Assembly: GCF_018070575.1 (NCBI RefSeq)
Contig: NZ_JAGPXN010000023.1
Span: forward strand, 1 to 64,000
DNA from: Micromonospora sp. C31
Lineage (GTDB): Bacteria > Actinomycetota > Actinomycetes > Mycobacteriales > Micromonosporaceae
Direction of reading: 5' to 3'
Length of the DNA stretch: 64,000 bases
Shown here piece by piece: positions 52,156 to 60,985 of the stretch. A program made the position numbers and the translations under genes. Positions within the stretch are counted from its first letter, which is position 1. Every line of letters begins with the position of its first letter. A model generated the notes under the pieces. It was not told the DNA's origin, did not search any database, and was given only the letters and a program-made list of their open reading frames with translations.

Positions 52156-53967
52156 ATGTCCCTGTCGCCGCACCACGACGGCTCCGCCCTGTACGTCCCC
52201 GAGCAGGAACCCGCCCTCGGCGACGTCGTCGACGTGTTCGTCCGGGTGCCGACCACCGCAGGCGTACGGCAGGTGCACGCGCGCACCACCGGCGACGGCG
52301 AGCCCCGGTTCACCGAGGCGGTCGTCGACCGCGTCGACGGCGGCGACGTCTGGTGGCGGGTCGCCGTCGAGGCCCGCAACCCGGTCAGCAACTACCGGTT
52401 CATGCTCACCGGCAGCCGCGGCTACCGATGGTTGAACGCCACCGGGGTGGTGCCCCACGACGTGCCCGACAACGCCGACTTCAAGCTGGTCACCCACGCC
52501 CCGCCGCCCGCCTGGGCCCGCGAGGCGGTGATCTACCAGATCTTCCCGGACCGCTTCGCCCGATCGGCCGCCGCCGAGGGCCGCGAGCTGCCGGACTGGG
52601 CGATCGGGTGCGACTGGGACACCCCGGTGATCGGGCGCGGCCCCGAGACGCCCCGGCAGTTCTACGGCGGCGACCTGGACGGCGTCACCGGGCGGCTGGA
52701 CCACCTGGACCGCCTCGGCGTCAACACCGTCTACCTGACCCCGATCTTCCCGGCCCGCTCCAACCACCGCTACGACGCGGCCAGCTTCGACACCGTCGAC
52801 CCGCTGCTCGGCGGGGACGCCGCGCTGGCCCGCCTCGCCGACGCCGTACGCGCCCGGGGCTGGCGGCTGCTCGGCGACATCACCAGCAACCACACCGGCG
52901 ACGCGCACGAGTGGTTCACCAGGGCGGCTGCCGACTCCTCGGCGCCCGAGCGGGGGCTGTACTACTTCGACGAGGTGACCGGGGACTACGAGTCCTGGAA
53001 CGGGGTCAGGTCGCTGCCGAAGCTGAACTGGGGCAGCGCCGAGCTGCGCCGGCGCTTCGCCACCGCCGACGACTCGCTGCTGCGCCGCTGGCTGCGCCCG
53101 CCGTACGGGCTGGACGGCTGGCGGGTGGACGTGGCGAACATGACCGGGCGGCGGGGCGCCGACGCGTACACCCACGAGGTGGCGGCGCTGCTGCGCGAGG
53201 TGGTCGCCCAGACCCGGGCCGACGCCCTGCTGATGGCCGAGCACGGCCACGACCACACGGGCGACCTGGACCGCGACGGCTGGCACGGCACGATGAACTA
53301 CGTCGGCTTCACCGATCCCGTCTGGTCCTGGCTGCGGCACGGCGACGAGCCCGTGCCGAACTTCCTCGGCACCCCGGGCGGGGTGGTGCGCCGGCACGCG
53401 GACGCGGTGCTGGCCACCATGAACGCCTACCGCTCGTTGGTCTCCTGGCGGTCGTACACCCACTCGTGGCAGCTGCTGGGGTCGCACGACTCGGCCCGGA
53501 TCCGCACCGTGGTCGGCGACGCCGCCCGGCAGGAGGTCGCCGCCGGGCTGCTCGCCACCATGCCCGGCACCCCGATGATCTTCGCCGGTGACGAGCTGGG
53601 CCTGACCGGCAGCAACGGCGAGGGCTCGCGTACCCCGATGCCGTGGCACCGGCCGGAGAGCTGGGACGCCTCGACGTTCGCCGCGTACCGCGCCCTGGTC
53701 GCGCTGCGCCGCGCGGAGCCCGCGCTGCGCCACGGCGGCCTGCGCTGGTTGCGCGCCGACGCGGACACGCTGGTCTTCCTGCGCGAGGCGCCGACCGGCA
53801 CGGTGCTGGTGCTGGCCCGTCGCGCCGCCGGCGAGCCGCTGCGCCTGACCGGGCTGCGGCCGGCCGAGAACCTGTACGGGGGCGCCCCCGCCCTGCGCCC
53901 CGACGGCGACGGCGCGGTCAGCCTCCCGGCGGACGGCCCGACCTTCCAGGCCTGGCGCCTGACCTGA
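52156..53967 (+). CDS. GH13 neopullulanase/cyclomaltodextrinase-like enzyme
   Basis: 603 residues. An N-terminal beta-sandwich (residues about 1-115, CBM34-like) precedes the catalytic barrel starting WAREAVIYQIFPDRFARS, typical of cyclomaltodextrinase/neopullulanase. Motifs are GDITSNHTGDAHEWF, GWRVDVANMTG (Asp nucleophile), LLMAEHGHDH (Glu) and LLGSHDSARIRT (Asp). No signal peptide, so it acts on imported dextrins. It is the last gene of the malEFG unit. ATG 52156 is the only start that keeps the sandwich without a long unrelated extension. Confidence 0.9.
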   Translation: MSLSPHHDGSALYVPEQEPALGDVVDVFVRVPTTAGVRQVHARTTGDGEPRFTEAVVDRVDGGDVWWRVAVEARNPVSNYRFMLTGSRGYRWLNATGVVPHDVPDNADFKLVTHAPPPAWAREAVIYQIFPDRFARSAAAEGRELPDWAIGCDWDTPVIGRGPETPRQFYGGDLDGVTGRLDHLDRLGVNTVYLTPIFPARSNHRYDAASFDTVDPLLGGDAALARLADAVRARGWRLLGDITSNHTGDAHEWFTRAAADSSAPERGLYYFDEVTGDYESWNGVRSLPKLNWGSAELRRRFATADDSLLRRWLRPPYGLDGWRVDVANMTGRRGADAYTHEVAALLREVVAQTRADALLMAEHGHDHTGDLDRDGWHGTMNYVGFTDPVWSWLRHGDEPVPNFLGTPGGVVRRHADAVLATMNAYRSLVSWRSYTHSWQLLGSHDSARIRTVVGDAARQEVAAGLLATMPGTPMIFAGDELGLTGSNGEGSRTPMPWHRPESWDASTFAAYRALVALRRAEPALRHGGLRWLRADADTLVFLREAPTGTVLVLARRAAGEPLRLTGLRPAENLYGGAPALRPDGDGAVSLPADGPTFQAWRLT

Positions 53968-54040
53968 CGGCGTAGTGGCGGGGCGGGACCCCTACCCGCC
54001 CGCTACTACGATCCGTCGTTGATGAGGGAGGATAGTGCAC

Positions 54041-54382
54041 GTGGAAGCTCTGAGACTGATACTTCGCTACGTTCACCTGATCGGGTTCGCCCTGCTGCTC
54101 GGCGGTGCGATCGTCCAGTACGTCAGCGGCAGGCTGCGGATCAACCCGGGCATGCTCTGGGGGGCCGCGATCATGCTGGCGACCGGGATCGGCCTCTCCG
54201 CTCCCCTGCGCGACGGCGACGAGCCGGACCCCGCGAAACTTGTTACCAAGTTGGTGCTCGCGATTCTGATCTTCGTCATGGTGTTCTTTTCCCGGAAGCG
54301 CGACGTGGTCAACCGGGGGCACTTCGGGGCGATCATCGCGTTGACCCTGGTCAACGCCGCGGTGGCCGTCTTCTGGCGATAG
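54041..54382 (+). CDS. small membrane protein, three to four spans
   Basis: 113 residues with hydrophobic segments at about 6-26, 35-52, 66-84 and 93-111. The segment LRLILRYVHLIGFALLLGGAIVQY resembles short CopD/DUF2269-like heme or copper membrane proteins by pattern (paired His in a YVHLIG setting), but I cannot assign it firmly. I chose GTG 54041 because GGGAGGA is 8 nt upstream; GTG 54035 would be only 2 nt from that site. Confidence 0.6.
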   Translation: MEALRLILRYVHLIGFALLLGGAIVQYVSGRLRINPGMLWGAAIMLATGIGLSAPLRDGDEPDPAKLVTKLVLAILIFVMVFFSRKRDVVNRGHFGAIIALTLVNAAVAVFWR

Positions 54383-54639
54383 CGGCACCGGCGGGGGACG
54401 ACGCGCAGAATGGGACGTTCCGCGACGCCTCGCCGCGCATCTACCAGCACTTAGCGTGATCTGGCCCACCTAAGGGTTACGTAGGGGTAACAGGCGCTCA
54501 ACAGTCGTGCACGATTGGCGGCCGGTGGGTGGGCGCGGGCGTACGCTCCCGTCCGTAACGTGGGATGCCGGCGGCGCACGCAGGCCGGCTCAAGGGCTGC
54601 CACCGTGCAGGACGCGGTGTGCAATGGGAAGGAGACGTC

Positions 54640-55722
54640 TTGCGCTCTGTGCGTGGGATGCGGATCGCCTCCGCCTTCGCGGTGGGTGGGCTCGTGCTGG
54701 GTGCCGCCGCGTGCGGTGAGGCCCCCGAGGAGAACAACAACGCCGGCAGCGGCGACAAGAAATACAGCGCCTGCATGGTGACCGACGTCGGCGGCATCGA
54801 CGACAAGTCGTTCAACACCTCCGCCTGGAAGGGCCTGGAGGAGGCGAAGAAGGCCAACGACAACATCGACATCAAGTACGTCGCGTCGAAGGCCGAGGCG
54901 GACTACGAGGTCAACCTGACCCAGTACGTCAACCAGAAGTGCGACTTCATCCTGGCCGTCGGCGGCCTGATGGGTGACGCCACCTCCAAGATCGCCAAGG
55001 CGAACCCGAACCAGCAGTTCGGCATCGTCGACGCGAAGGTCCCGGAGACCAACGTCTACCCGATGCAGTTCGACACCGCCCAGGCCGGCTTCCTCGCCGG
55101 TTACCTGGCCGCCGGCATGACCAAGAGCGGCACGGTGGGCACCTACGGTGGCCTGCCGATCCCGCCGGTCACCATCTTCATGGACGGCTACGCCGACGGC
55201 GTCGCGCACTACAACAAGACCAAGGGCAAGTCGGTCAAGGTCGTCGGCTGGGACAAGGCCACCCAGAAGGGCTCCTTCACCAACGACTTCGTCAAGCAGG
55301 ACGAGGGCAAGAAGGTCAGCGACGCGCTGGTCGCCCAGGGCGCCGACATCGTCATGCCGGTCGCCGGCGGCGCCGGCCTCGGCACCACCGGTGCGGCGAA
55401 GGCGTCGGGCGGCAAGTACAACACCATCTGGGTGGACGTCGACGGCTGCGAGAGCACCCAGGACTGCTCGGCGATCATCACCACCGTCGAGAAGAACATC
55501 CCGGACGCCGTCAAGGAGGCCGTCGTCAAGGCCGCCAACGGCGAGAAGCTCTCGGCCACCCCGGGCTACCTCGGCAACCTGTCGAACAACGGCGTCGGGC
55601 TCGCCCCGTACCACGAGTTCGACAGCAAGGTCCCGGCCGAGCTGAAGGCCGAGATCGACAAGCTGAAGGCGGACATCGCCGCCGGCACCGTCACCGTCAC
55701 CTCCGCGGCCCAGCCGAAGTGA
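54640..55722 (+). CDS. BmpA-type nucleoside-binding lipoprotein
   Basis: 360 residues. Signal ending VLGAAACG (lipobox) is followed by a BMP domain: ACMVTDVGGIDDKSFNTSAWKGL, IKYVASKAEADYEVNLTQYV, FILAVGGLMGDAT, and VMPVAGGAGLGT. BmpA/PnrA proteins bind purine or other nucleosides for the ABC importer that follows. Start TTG 54640 has AAGGAGA 4-5 nt upstream; ATG 54658 is an alternative without a site. It leads a six-gene nucleoside operon. TACGCT at 54542 is a possible -10 box. Confidence 0.9.
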   Translation: MRSVRGMRIASAFAVGGLVLGAAACGEAPEENNNAGSGDKKYSACMVTDVGGIDDKSFNTSAWKGLEEAKKANDNIDIKYVASKAEADYEVNLTQYVNQKCDFILAVGGLMGDATSKIAKANPNQQFGIVDAKVPETNVYPMQFDTAQAGFLAGYLAAGMTKSGTVGTYGGLPIPPVTIFMDGYADGVAHYNKTKGKSVKVVGWDKATQKGSFTNDFVKQDEGKKVSDALVAQGADIVMPVAGGAGLGTTGAAKASGGKYNTIWVDVDGCESTQDCSAIITTVEKNIPDAVKEAVVKAANGEKLSATPGYLGNLSNNGVGLAPYHEFDSKVPAELKAEIDKLKADIAAGTVTVTSAAQPK

Positions 55723-55926
55723 GGCTCCGCCGGCCACCCGCGGTGAGACGATCACCGGGGTAGGCCGGCGAGCGGTAACAGCACGACGATCCGGCCGCCC
55801 CGGCGTCGCGGGGAAACCCCCACGGCGCCGGGGCGGCCGATCCGCACCACCCGACGACGGCCCCGCGCCGCGAGCGGTCCACCGGCAGCTACGCTGCACC
55901 ATCGCTTCGCACTCCAGGAGGTTGCG

Positions 55927-57525
55927 CTGAGACTCGAACTGCGCGGCATCACCAAGCGGTTCGGTGATCTGGTCGCCAACGACCACATCGACCTCACGGT
56001 GGAGCCTGGAGAGATCCACGCCCTGCTCGGCGAGAACGGCGCGGGCAAGTCGACCCTGATGAACGTGCTCTACGGGCTCTACCAGCCCGACGAGGGCGAG
56101 ATCCTGGTCGACGGCGCGCCGCTGAAGCTGCGGGGCCCGTCCGACGCGATCGCGGCCGGTATCGGCATGGTGCACCAGCACTTCATGCTGGTGCCCGTCT
56201 TCACCGTGACCGAGAACATCATGCTCGGCGCCGAGCAGGTCCGGGGCGGCATCGCCGGATTCCTGGACCGGCGGCGGGCCCGGCGCGAGGTCGCCGAGGT
56301 CTCCGAGCGGTACAACCTGCGGGTCGACCCGGACGCGGTGATCGAGGACCTGCCGGTCGGCATCCAGCAGCGGGTGGAGATCGTCAAGGCGCTCACCCGC
56401 GACGTCGACCTGCTGATCCTCGACGAGCCGACGGCCGTGCTCACGCCGCAGGAGACCGAGGAACTGCTCACCGTGATGCGGTCGCTCAAGGCCGCCGGCA
56501 AGTCGATCGTCTTCATCACCCACAAGCTGGGCGAGGTCAAGGCCATCGCCGACCGGATCACGGTGATCCGGCGCGGGAAGACCGTCGGCACCGCCTCCCC
56601 CCAGGCGAGCCGGGACGAGCTGGCCGCGCTCATGGTCGGCCGCAGCGTCCGGCTCACGGTGGAGAAGGAGCCCGCCGCCCCCGGCAAGCCGGTCCTGGAG
56701 GTCTCCGGCCTGGTCGTCGACGACGACCGGCAGATCCGGGCGGTCGACGGGATCGACCTGACCGTACGCGCGGGCGAGGTGCTCGGCGTCGCGGGTGTGC
56801 AGGGCAACGGCCAGACCGAGCTGATCGAGGCGATCATGGGGCTGCGCCCGACGCTCGCCGGCACGGTCACCCTCGACGGGCAGCCGGTGCACGGCTGGTC
56901 GACCAAGAAGGTGCTCCGCGCCGGCGTCGGCTACGTGCCCGAGGACCGCAGCGTCGACGGCCTGGTCAAGGAGTTCTCCGTCGCCGAGAACCTGGTGCTC
57001 GACATCTACGACCGGCCGCCCTTCGGCAAGGGCCTGGCGCTGAAGCCGGACGCCATCGCCAGGTCGGCCAAGGAGCGGATCGAGCAGTTCGACGTCCGCA
57101 CCTCCTCGGCCGACGCGCCCGTCGGCACCCTCTCCGGCGGCAACCAGCAGAAGGTCATCGTGGCCCGGGAGCTGTCCCGGCCGCTGAAGCTCCTCATCGC
57201 CGCCCAGCCGACCCGCGGCGTCGACGTCGGGTCGATCGAGTTCATCCACAGCCAGGTCATCCGGGAACGGGACGCCGGCACCGCCGTCATGGTGGTCTCC
57301 AGCGAGCTCGACGAGGTGATCGGCCTGGCCGACCGGATCGCGGTGATGTACCGCGGCCGGATCATCGGCATCGTCGGCCCCGACACCCCGCGCGAGGAGA
57401 TCGGCCTGCTCATGGCCGGCATCACCCCGGACGCGGCACCCGCCGCCGCGACCGGCACGACCCCGGCCGACGGCGGCGCGGCGGCCCCCGCCGCCGAGAG
57501 CCCTGGTAACGAGGACGAGGCATGA
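55927..57525 (+). CDS. nucleoside ABC transporter ATPase, double domain
   Basis: 532 residues. Domain 1 has GENGAGKSTLMN, signature variant LPVGIQQRVEI and LLILDEPTAVLT; domain 2 has the usual weak P-loop GVQGNGQTE, LSGGNQQKV and LLIAAQPTRGVDVG, the normal pattern for RbsA/BmpA-linked ATPases. AGGAGG (55916-55921) is followed by 5 nt and CTG at 55927, which starts LRLELRGITKRFGDLVANDH. No ATG, GTG or TTG is in frame there, and starting at GTG 55999 would remove the first strands of the domain. A CTG start is therefore most likely. Confidence 0.9.
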   Translation: MRLELRGITKRFGDLVANDHIDLTVEPGEIHALLGENGAGKSTLMNVLYGLYQPDEGEILVDGAPLKLRGPSDAIAAGIGMVHQHFMLVPVFTVTENIMLGAEQVRGGIAGFLDRRRARREVAEVSERYNLRVDPDAVIEDLPVGIQQRVEIVKALTRDVDLLILDEPTAVLTPQETEELLTVMRSLKAAGKSIVFITHKLGEVKAIADRITVIRRGKTVGTASPQASRDELAALMVGRSVRLTVEKEPAAPGKPVLEVSGLVVDDDRQIRAVDGIDLTVRAGEVLGVAGVQGNGQTELIEAIMGLRPTLAGTVTLDGQPVHGWSTKKVLRAGVGYVPEDRSVDGLVKEFSVAENLVLDIYDRPPFGKGLALKPDAIARSAKERIEQFDVRTSSADAPVGTLSGGNQQKVIVARELSRPLKLLIAAQPTRGVDVGSIEFIHSQVIRERDAGTAVMVVSSELDEVIGLADRIAVMYRGRIIGIVGPDTPREEIGLLMAGITPDAAPAAATGTTPADGGAAAPAAESPGNEDEA

Positions 57526-58847
57526 CCAACCCGAACCCGGGCTCCCCGGACAAGGAGCCGGCGACCGAGGCGCACGCCGCGCAGGCCGCGCTCGGCAACA
57601 CCGAGCGCGCCGAGACGGCCACCTCCCCGAAGGCCCCGGCCCCGGAGCCGAAGCCCTCGCTGGGCCGGCTGTTCCTGGACAACCTCTGGGCGGCGAACAC
57701 CTTCACGGTGACCCTGCTGTCGCTGGTGCTGGCGATGGTGGTCGGCGCGATCCTGATGATCGTTTCCGACCCCGAGGTGCTGGCCACCTACAGCTACATC
57801 ACCGCCCGCCCGACCGACGCGCTCAACGCGAGCTGGACGCTGGTCAGCGAGGCGTACGGGAACCTGTTCAAGGGCGCGGTCTTCGACCCGGACGCGGTCG
57901 GCTTCCAGGCGGCGATGAGCCCGATCTCGGAGACGCTCACCTACACCGCGCCGCTGGTCTTCACCGGCCTGTCGGTGGCGCTGGCCTTCCGGGGCGGCCT
58001 GTTCAACATCGGCGCCCAGGGTCAGGCCGTCATGGGCGTGATCCTGGCCGCGCTGGCCGGCTTCCTGCTGCCGCTGCCGCCCGGCCTGCACCTGCTCGTC
58101 GCGGTGCTCGCCGGCGCGCTCGGCGGGGCGATCTGGGGCTTCGTCCCGGGCATCCTCAAGGCGCGTACCGGCGCCCACGAGGTGATCAACACGATCATGC
58201 TCAACTACATCGCCACGTACTTCCTGACCTGGATCATCGTGCAGAACGGCGTCCAGGACCCGAACCGTACGGACGCGATCAGCCGGCCGGTCGACGGCTC
58301 GGCCCAACTGCCCCGGCTGCTCGGCGACGGGCTGCGGGTGCACGCCGGCATCATCCTGGCGGTGCTGGCCACCTGGGCGGTCTGGTGGTTGCTGAACCGC
58401 TCCACGCTCGGCTTCGAGCTGCGCGCCGTCGGCGCCAACCCCGACGCCGCACGGACCGCCGGCATCAGCGTCACCCGGACGTACGTCCTGATCATGGTCT
58501 TCGCCGGGATCCTGGCCGGCCTCGGCGGCTCCAACATGGTGCTCGGCTCCACCGCCAGCGCGCTGACCCCGCTGGTGGTCGCGCAGATCGGCTTCGACGG
58601 CATCCTGGTGGCGCTGCTCGGCCGGGTGAAGCCGTGGGGCGTCGCGCTGGCCGCGCTGCTCTTCGGCGCGCTCCAGGCCGGCGGCAACCGGATGCAGTCC
58701 TACTCGGGGATCTCGCTGGAGCTGGTCACCGTGCTCCAGGCGCTGATCGTCATCTTCATCGCCGCGCCGGCCCTGGTGAAGGCGATCTTCCAGCTCCGGG
58801 CCGCCCGCGCCGCCCGGTTGCAGACGAGCCTGGCGAAGGGCTGGTAA
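57522..58847 (+). CDS. nucleoside ABC transporter permease 1
   Basis: 441 residues. About 50 Pro/Ala/Glu-rich residues precede eight to nine spans. ALAFRGGLFNIGAQGQAVMG and ARTGAHEVINTIMLNYIATYFL are signatures of YufP/NupP-type permeases of the BPD_transp_2 family, and AVGANPDAARTAGI is the ATPase contact. The ATG overlaps the ATPase stop (ATGA). It pairs with the next gene as a heterodimeric channel for nucleosides. Confidence 0.92.
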   Translation: MTNPNPGSPDKEPATEAHAAQAALGNTERAETATSPKAPAPEPKPSLGRLFLDNLWAANTFTVTLLSLVLAMVVGAILMIVSDPEVLATYSYITARPTDALNASWTLVSEAYGNLFKGAVFDPDAVGFQAAMSPISETLTYTAPLVFTGLSVALAFRGGLFNIGAQGQAVMGVILAALAGFLLPLPPGLHLLVAVLAGALGGAIWGFVPGILKARTGAHEVINTIMLNYIATYFLTWIIVQNGVQDPNRTDAISRPVDGSAQLPRLLGDGLRVHAGIILAVLATWAVWWLLNRSTLGFELRAVGANPDAARTAGISVTRTYVLIMVFAGILAGLGGSNMVLGSTASALTPLVVAQIGFDGILVALLGRVKPWGVALAALLFGALQAGGNRMQSYSGISLELVTVLQALIVIFIAAPALVKAIFQLRAARAARLQTSLAKGW

Positions 58848-58850
58848 CTC

Positions 58851-60131
58851 ATGTCCACCATGGCTGTCGAAGACGTCGCCGTCGCCGGAGTCGACCAGGG
58901 CTTCTGGACCCGTACCCGCAAGGTCGGCGCCGTGCTGCTCGCCCTCGGCCTGCTGGCGACGGTGCTGTTCGGGGCGCTGGCCACCGGCGAGCAGGCCCGC
59001 TTCACCCTCAGCGAGGACTCCGCCGGCGCCGCGCTCGAGATCCACGGCACGGTCGGCGCGATCGGATTCGGCCTCCTCGCGGTCGCCGCCGGCGTCGCGA
59101 TGCTCGCCGGGCTGCCGAAGCGCTGGTTCACCCTCGTGCTCGGCGTCGGCCTGGTCGGCTTCGTGCTGTCGTTCCTCTGCTGGCAGGTCTCCGACGCGCC
59201 GGCCGGGCAGAACTTCATGCCACTGGTCAACATCCTCCGGGGCACGTTCGTCCTGGCCCTGCCGCTGATCTTCGGCGCCCTGGCCGGTGTGCTCTGCGAG
59301 CGCTCGGGCGTGGTCAACGTGGCCATCGAGGGGCAGCTGCTGATGGGCGCCTTCAGCGGCGCGCTCTTCGGCAGCCTCACCGGCAACATCTGGGTGGGCC
59401 TGGTCGCGGCGGCCGTCGGCGGCGCGTTCATCTCGCTGCTGCTGGCCGTCTTCTCGATCCGCTACCTGGTCGACCAGGTCGTCATGGGCATCGTGCTCAA
59501 CCTGCTGGCCGTCGGCGTCACCGGCTTCCTCTACGAGCGGCTGATGCAGACCAACGCGCAGAAATACAACAGCGCCCCCCGGTTCAGCAACTGGGAGATC
59601 CCGCTGCTGTCGGACATCCCGCTGCTCGGCCCGGCGCTGTTCCGGGGCAACATCTTCCTCTACCTCGGCCTGCTGCTGGTGCTGGTCATCCACATCGCGC
59701 TGTTCCGCACCCGGTGGGGCCTGCGCACCCGCTCGGTCGGCGAGCACCCCACCGCCGCCGACACCCTGGGCGTCAAGGTGCTCGGGCTGCGCTACCGCAA
59801 CGTGCTGCTCGCCGGGGTGGTCGCCGGTATCGGCGGCGCGTCGTACACGCTGGCGCTCTACTCGTTCACCAAGAACATGATCGGCGGCAAGGGCTTCATC
59901 GCCCTCGCCGCGCTGATCTTCGGCCGGTGGAGCCCGACGGGGGCGCTGCTCGCGGCGCTCTTCTTCGGCTTCGCCGACCAGCTCGCCACCTACCTGGGCG
60001 CGATCAACAGTGTGATCCCGAACCAGTTCCTGGCCATGCTGCCCTACCTGGCGACGATCCTGGCGGTGGCCGGGCTGGTCGGCCGGGTCCGGGCGCCGGC
60101 CGCCGACGGCAAGCCGTACATCAAGGGCTGA
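58851..60131 (+). CDS. nucleoside ABC transporter permease 2
   Basis: 426 residues, about ten spans. LCERSGVVNVAIEGQLLMGAF is the YufQ/NupQ-type signature, VMGIVLNLLAVGVTGFLYER follows, and SVGEHPTAADTLGV is the ATPase contact. Only 3 bp separate it from the first permease gene. The N-terminal half has an extra pair of spans before the conserved core. Confidence 0.92.
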   Translation: MSTMAVEDVAVAGVDQGFWTRTRKVGAVLLALGLLATVLFGALATGEQARFTLSEDSAGAALEIHGTVGAIGFGLLAVAAGVAMLAGLPKRWFTLVLGVGLVGFVLSFLCWQVSDAPAGQNFMPLVNILRGTFVLALPLIFGALAGVLCERSGVVNVAIEGQLLMGAFSGALFGSLTGNIWVGLVAAAVGGAFISLLLAVFSIRYLVDQVVMGIVLNLLAVGVTGFLYERLMQTNAQKYNSAPRFSNWEIPLLSDIPLLGPALFRGNIFLYLGLLLVLVIHIALFRTRWGLRTRSVGEHPTAADTLGVKVLGLRYRNVLLAGVVAGIGGASYTLALYSFTKNMIGGKGFIALAALIFGRWSPTGALLAALFFGFADQLATYLGAINSVIPNQFLAMLPYLATILAVAGLVGRVRAPAADGKPYIKG

Positions 60132-60144
60132 CGGGGAGTACCAC

Positions 60145-60849
60145 ATGGAGATCGACTGGGAGCGGCTGCGGGCCGCCGCCACCGAGGTGATGCGGCACGC
60201 GTACGTGCCGTACTCGAAGTTCCCGGTCGGGGCGGCCGCGCTGGTCGACGACGGCCGGGTGGTGGTCGGCTGCAACGTGGAGAACGCCGCGTACGGCGTG
60301 GTGCTCTGCGCCGAGTGCGGGGTGGTCTCCTCGCTGCACGCCACCGGCGGCGGCCGGATCGTGGCCCTGTCCTGCGTCGACGCCACCGGCGAGCCGCTGA
60401 TGCCGTGCGGCCGGTGCCGCCAGCTGCTCTGGGAGCAGGGCGGGCCGGAGTGCCTCGTCGAGGCCAGCTCTGGGCCGCTGCGGATGGCCGAACTGCTGCC
60501 GCACGCGTTCGACGTGGCCGACCTGGAGGCGGTGACGGGGGAGTCCCCGGTGCCCGTGGTGCCGGATCGGCTGGCCGCCTGGCGTGGACGCGGCACCGTC
60601 TTCGTGCACCCCGACCTCTCCGCCGGCCAGCAGGTCTGGACGGCCTACTGGGAGCGGTCCGCGGGCGACGACGAGGGCGCCGAGACCGGCGTGCTGGAGG
60701 AGGGCCCGAGCTGGGACGAAGCGGCGGAGGCGATCGCCTGGGGCCTCGCCCGTACGCCCCGGGTGGTGGTGGTGGACGCCTCGGGCACGATCTTCTGGGC
60801 CGGCGAGGGGGAGCCGCCGATGGAGATCCCTGCCCGCTGGGCGGGTTGA
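60145..60849 (+). CDS. cdd: cytidine deaminase with C-terminal extension
   Basis: 234 residues. Residues 1-140 are a complete tetrameric-type deaminase: VPYSKFPVGAAAL, NVENAAYG (44-51), zinc site CAE (55-57) and PCGRC (87-91). It deaminates cytidine and deoxycytidine to uridines. Normal members have 130-150 residues; here about 90 more follow (from about residue 145: AWRGRGTVFVHPDLSAGQQ, then SWDEAAEAIAWGLAR, VVVVDASGTIFWAGEG), a separate unrecognised domain. It is in the nucleoside operon, 13 bp after the permease gene. Confidence 0.92.
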   Translation: MEIDWERLRAAATEVMRHAYVPYSKFPVGAAALVDDGRVVVGCNVENAAYGVVLCAECGVVSSLHATGGGRIVALSCVDATGEPLMPCGRCRQLLWEQGGPECLVEASSGPLRMAELLPHAFDVADLEAVTGESPVPVVPDRLAAWRGRGTVFVHPDLSAGQQVWTAYWERSAGDDEGAETGVLEEGPSWDEAAEAIAWGLARTPRVVVVDASGTIFWAGEGEPPMEIPARWAG

Positions 60850-60860
60850 GCTTAGGGCTG

Positions 60861-60922
60861 GGGCCGACCGTGCCCGGCTCCGGGCGGTCAGGCTTGATCC
60901 CTCCGCCGGGCACGGCCGTCCC
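60861..60922 (+). ncRNA. stem-loop element with conserved apical segment, copy 2
   Basis: GGGCCGACCGTGCCCGGC (60861-60878) pairs with 60905-60922 with about three mismatches. Inside are a TCC/TCC internal loop, the GGG/CCC clamp and apical CGGTCAGGCTTGAT, one base different from copy 1 at 28291-28366. It begins 11 bp after the cdd stop and 64 bp before the thymidine phosphorylase start. No U tract follows. Confidence 0.5.
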
Positions 60923-60985
60923 GATCCCTCGGTGGGCGCGGTCCGCGTGCCGGTATCGCCATAACGACGAGAGAGATCCTTTGTG

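Noticed and set aside
56350..57240. Degenerate signature and P-loop in the nucleoside ABC ATPase
   Set aside because: LPVGIQQRVEI in domain 1 and GVQGNGQTE in domain 2 are the normal state for RbsA/BmpA-type double ATPases, so this is not decay.
57006..60596. A 1196-codon minus-strand open frame antisense to the nucleoside transporter genes
   Set aside because: It is a GC-bias shadow: third-position GC supports the plus-strand genes, which have clear families, and the predicted protein is low-complexity with no motif.
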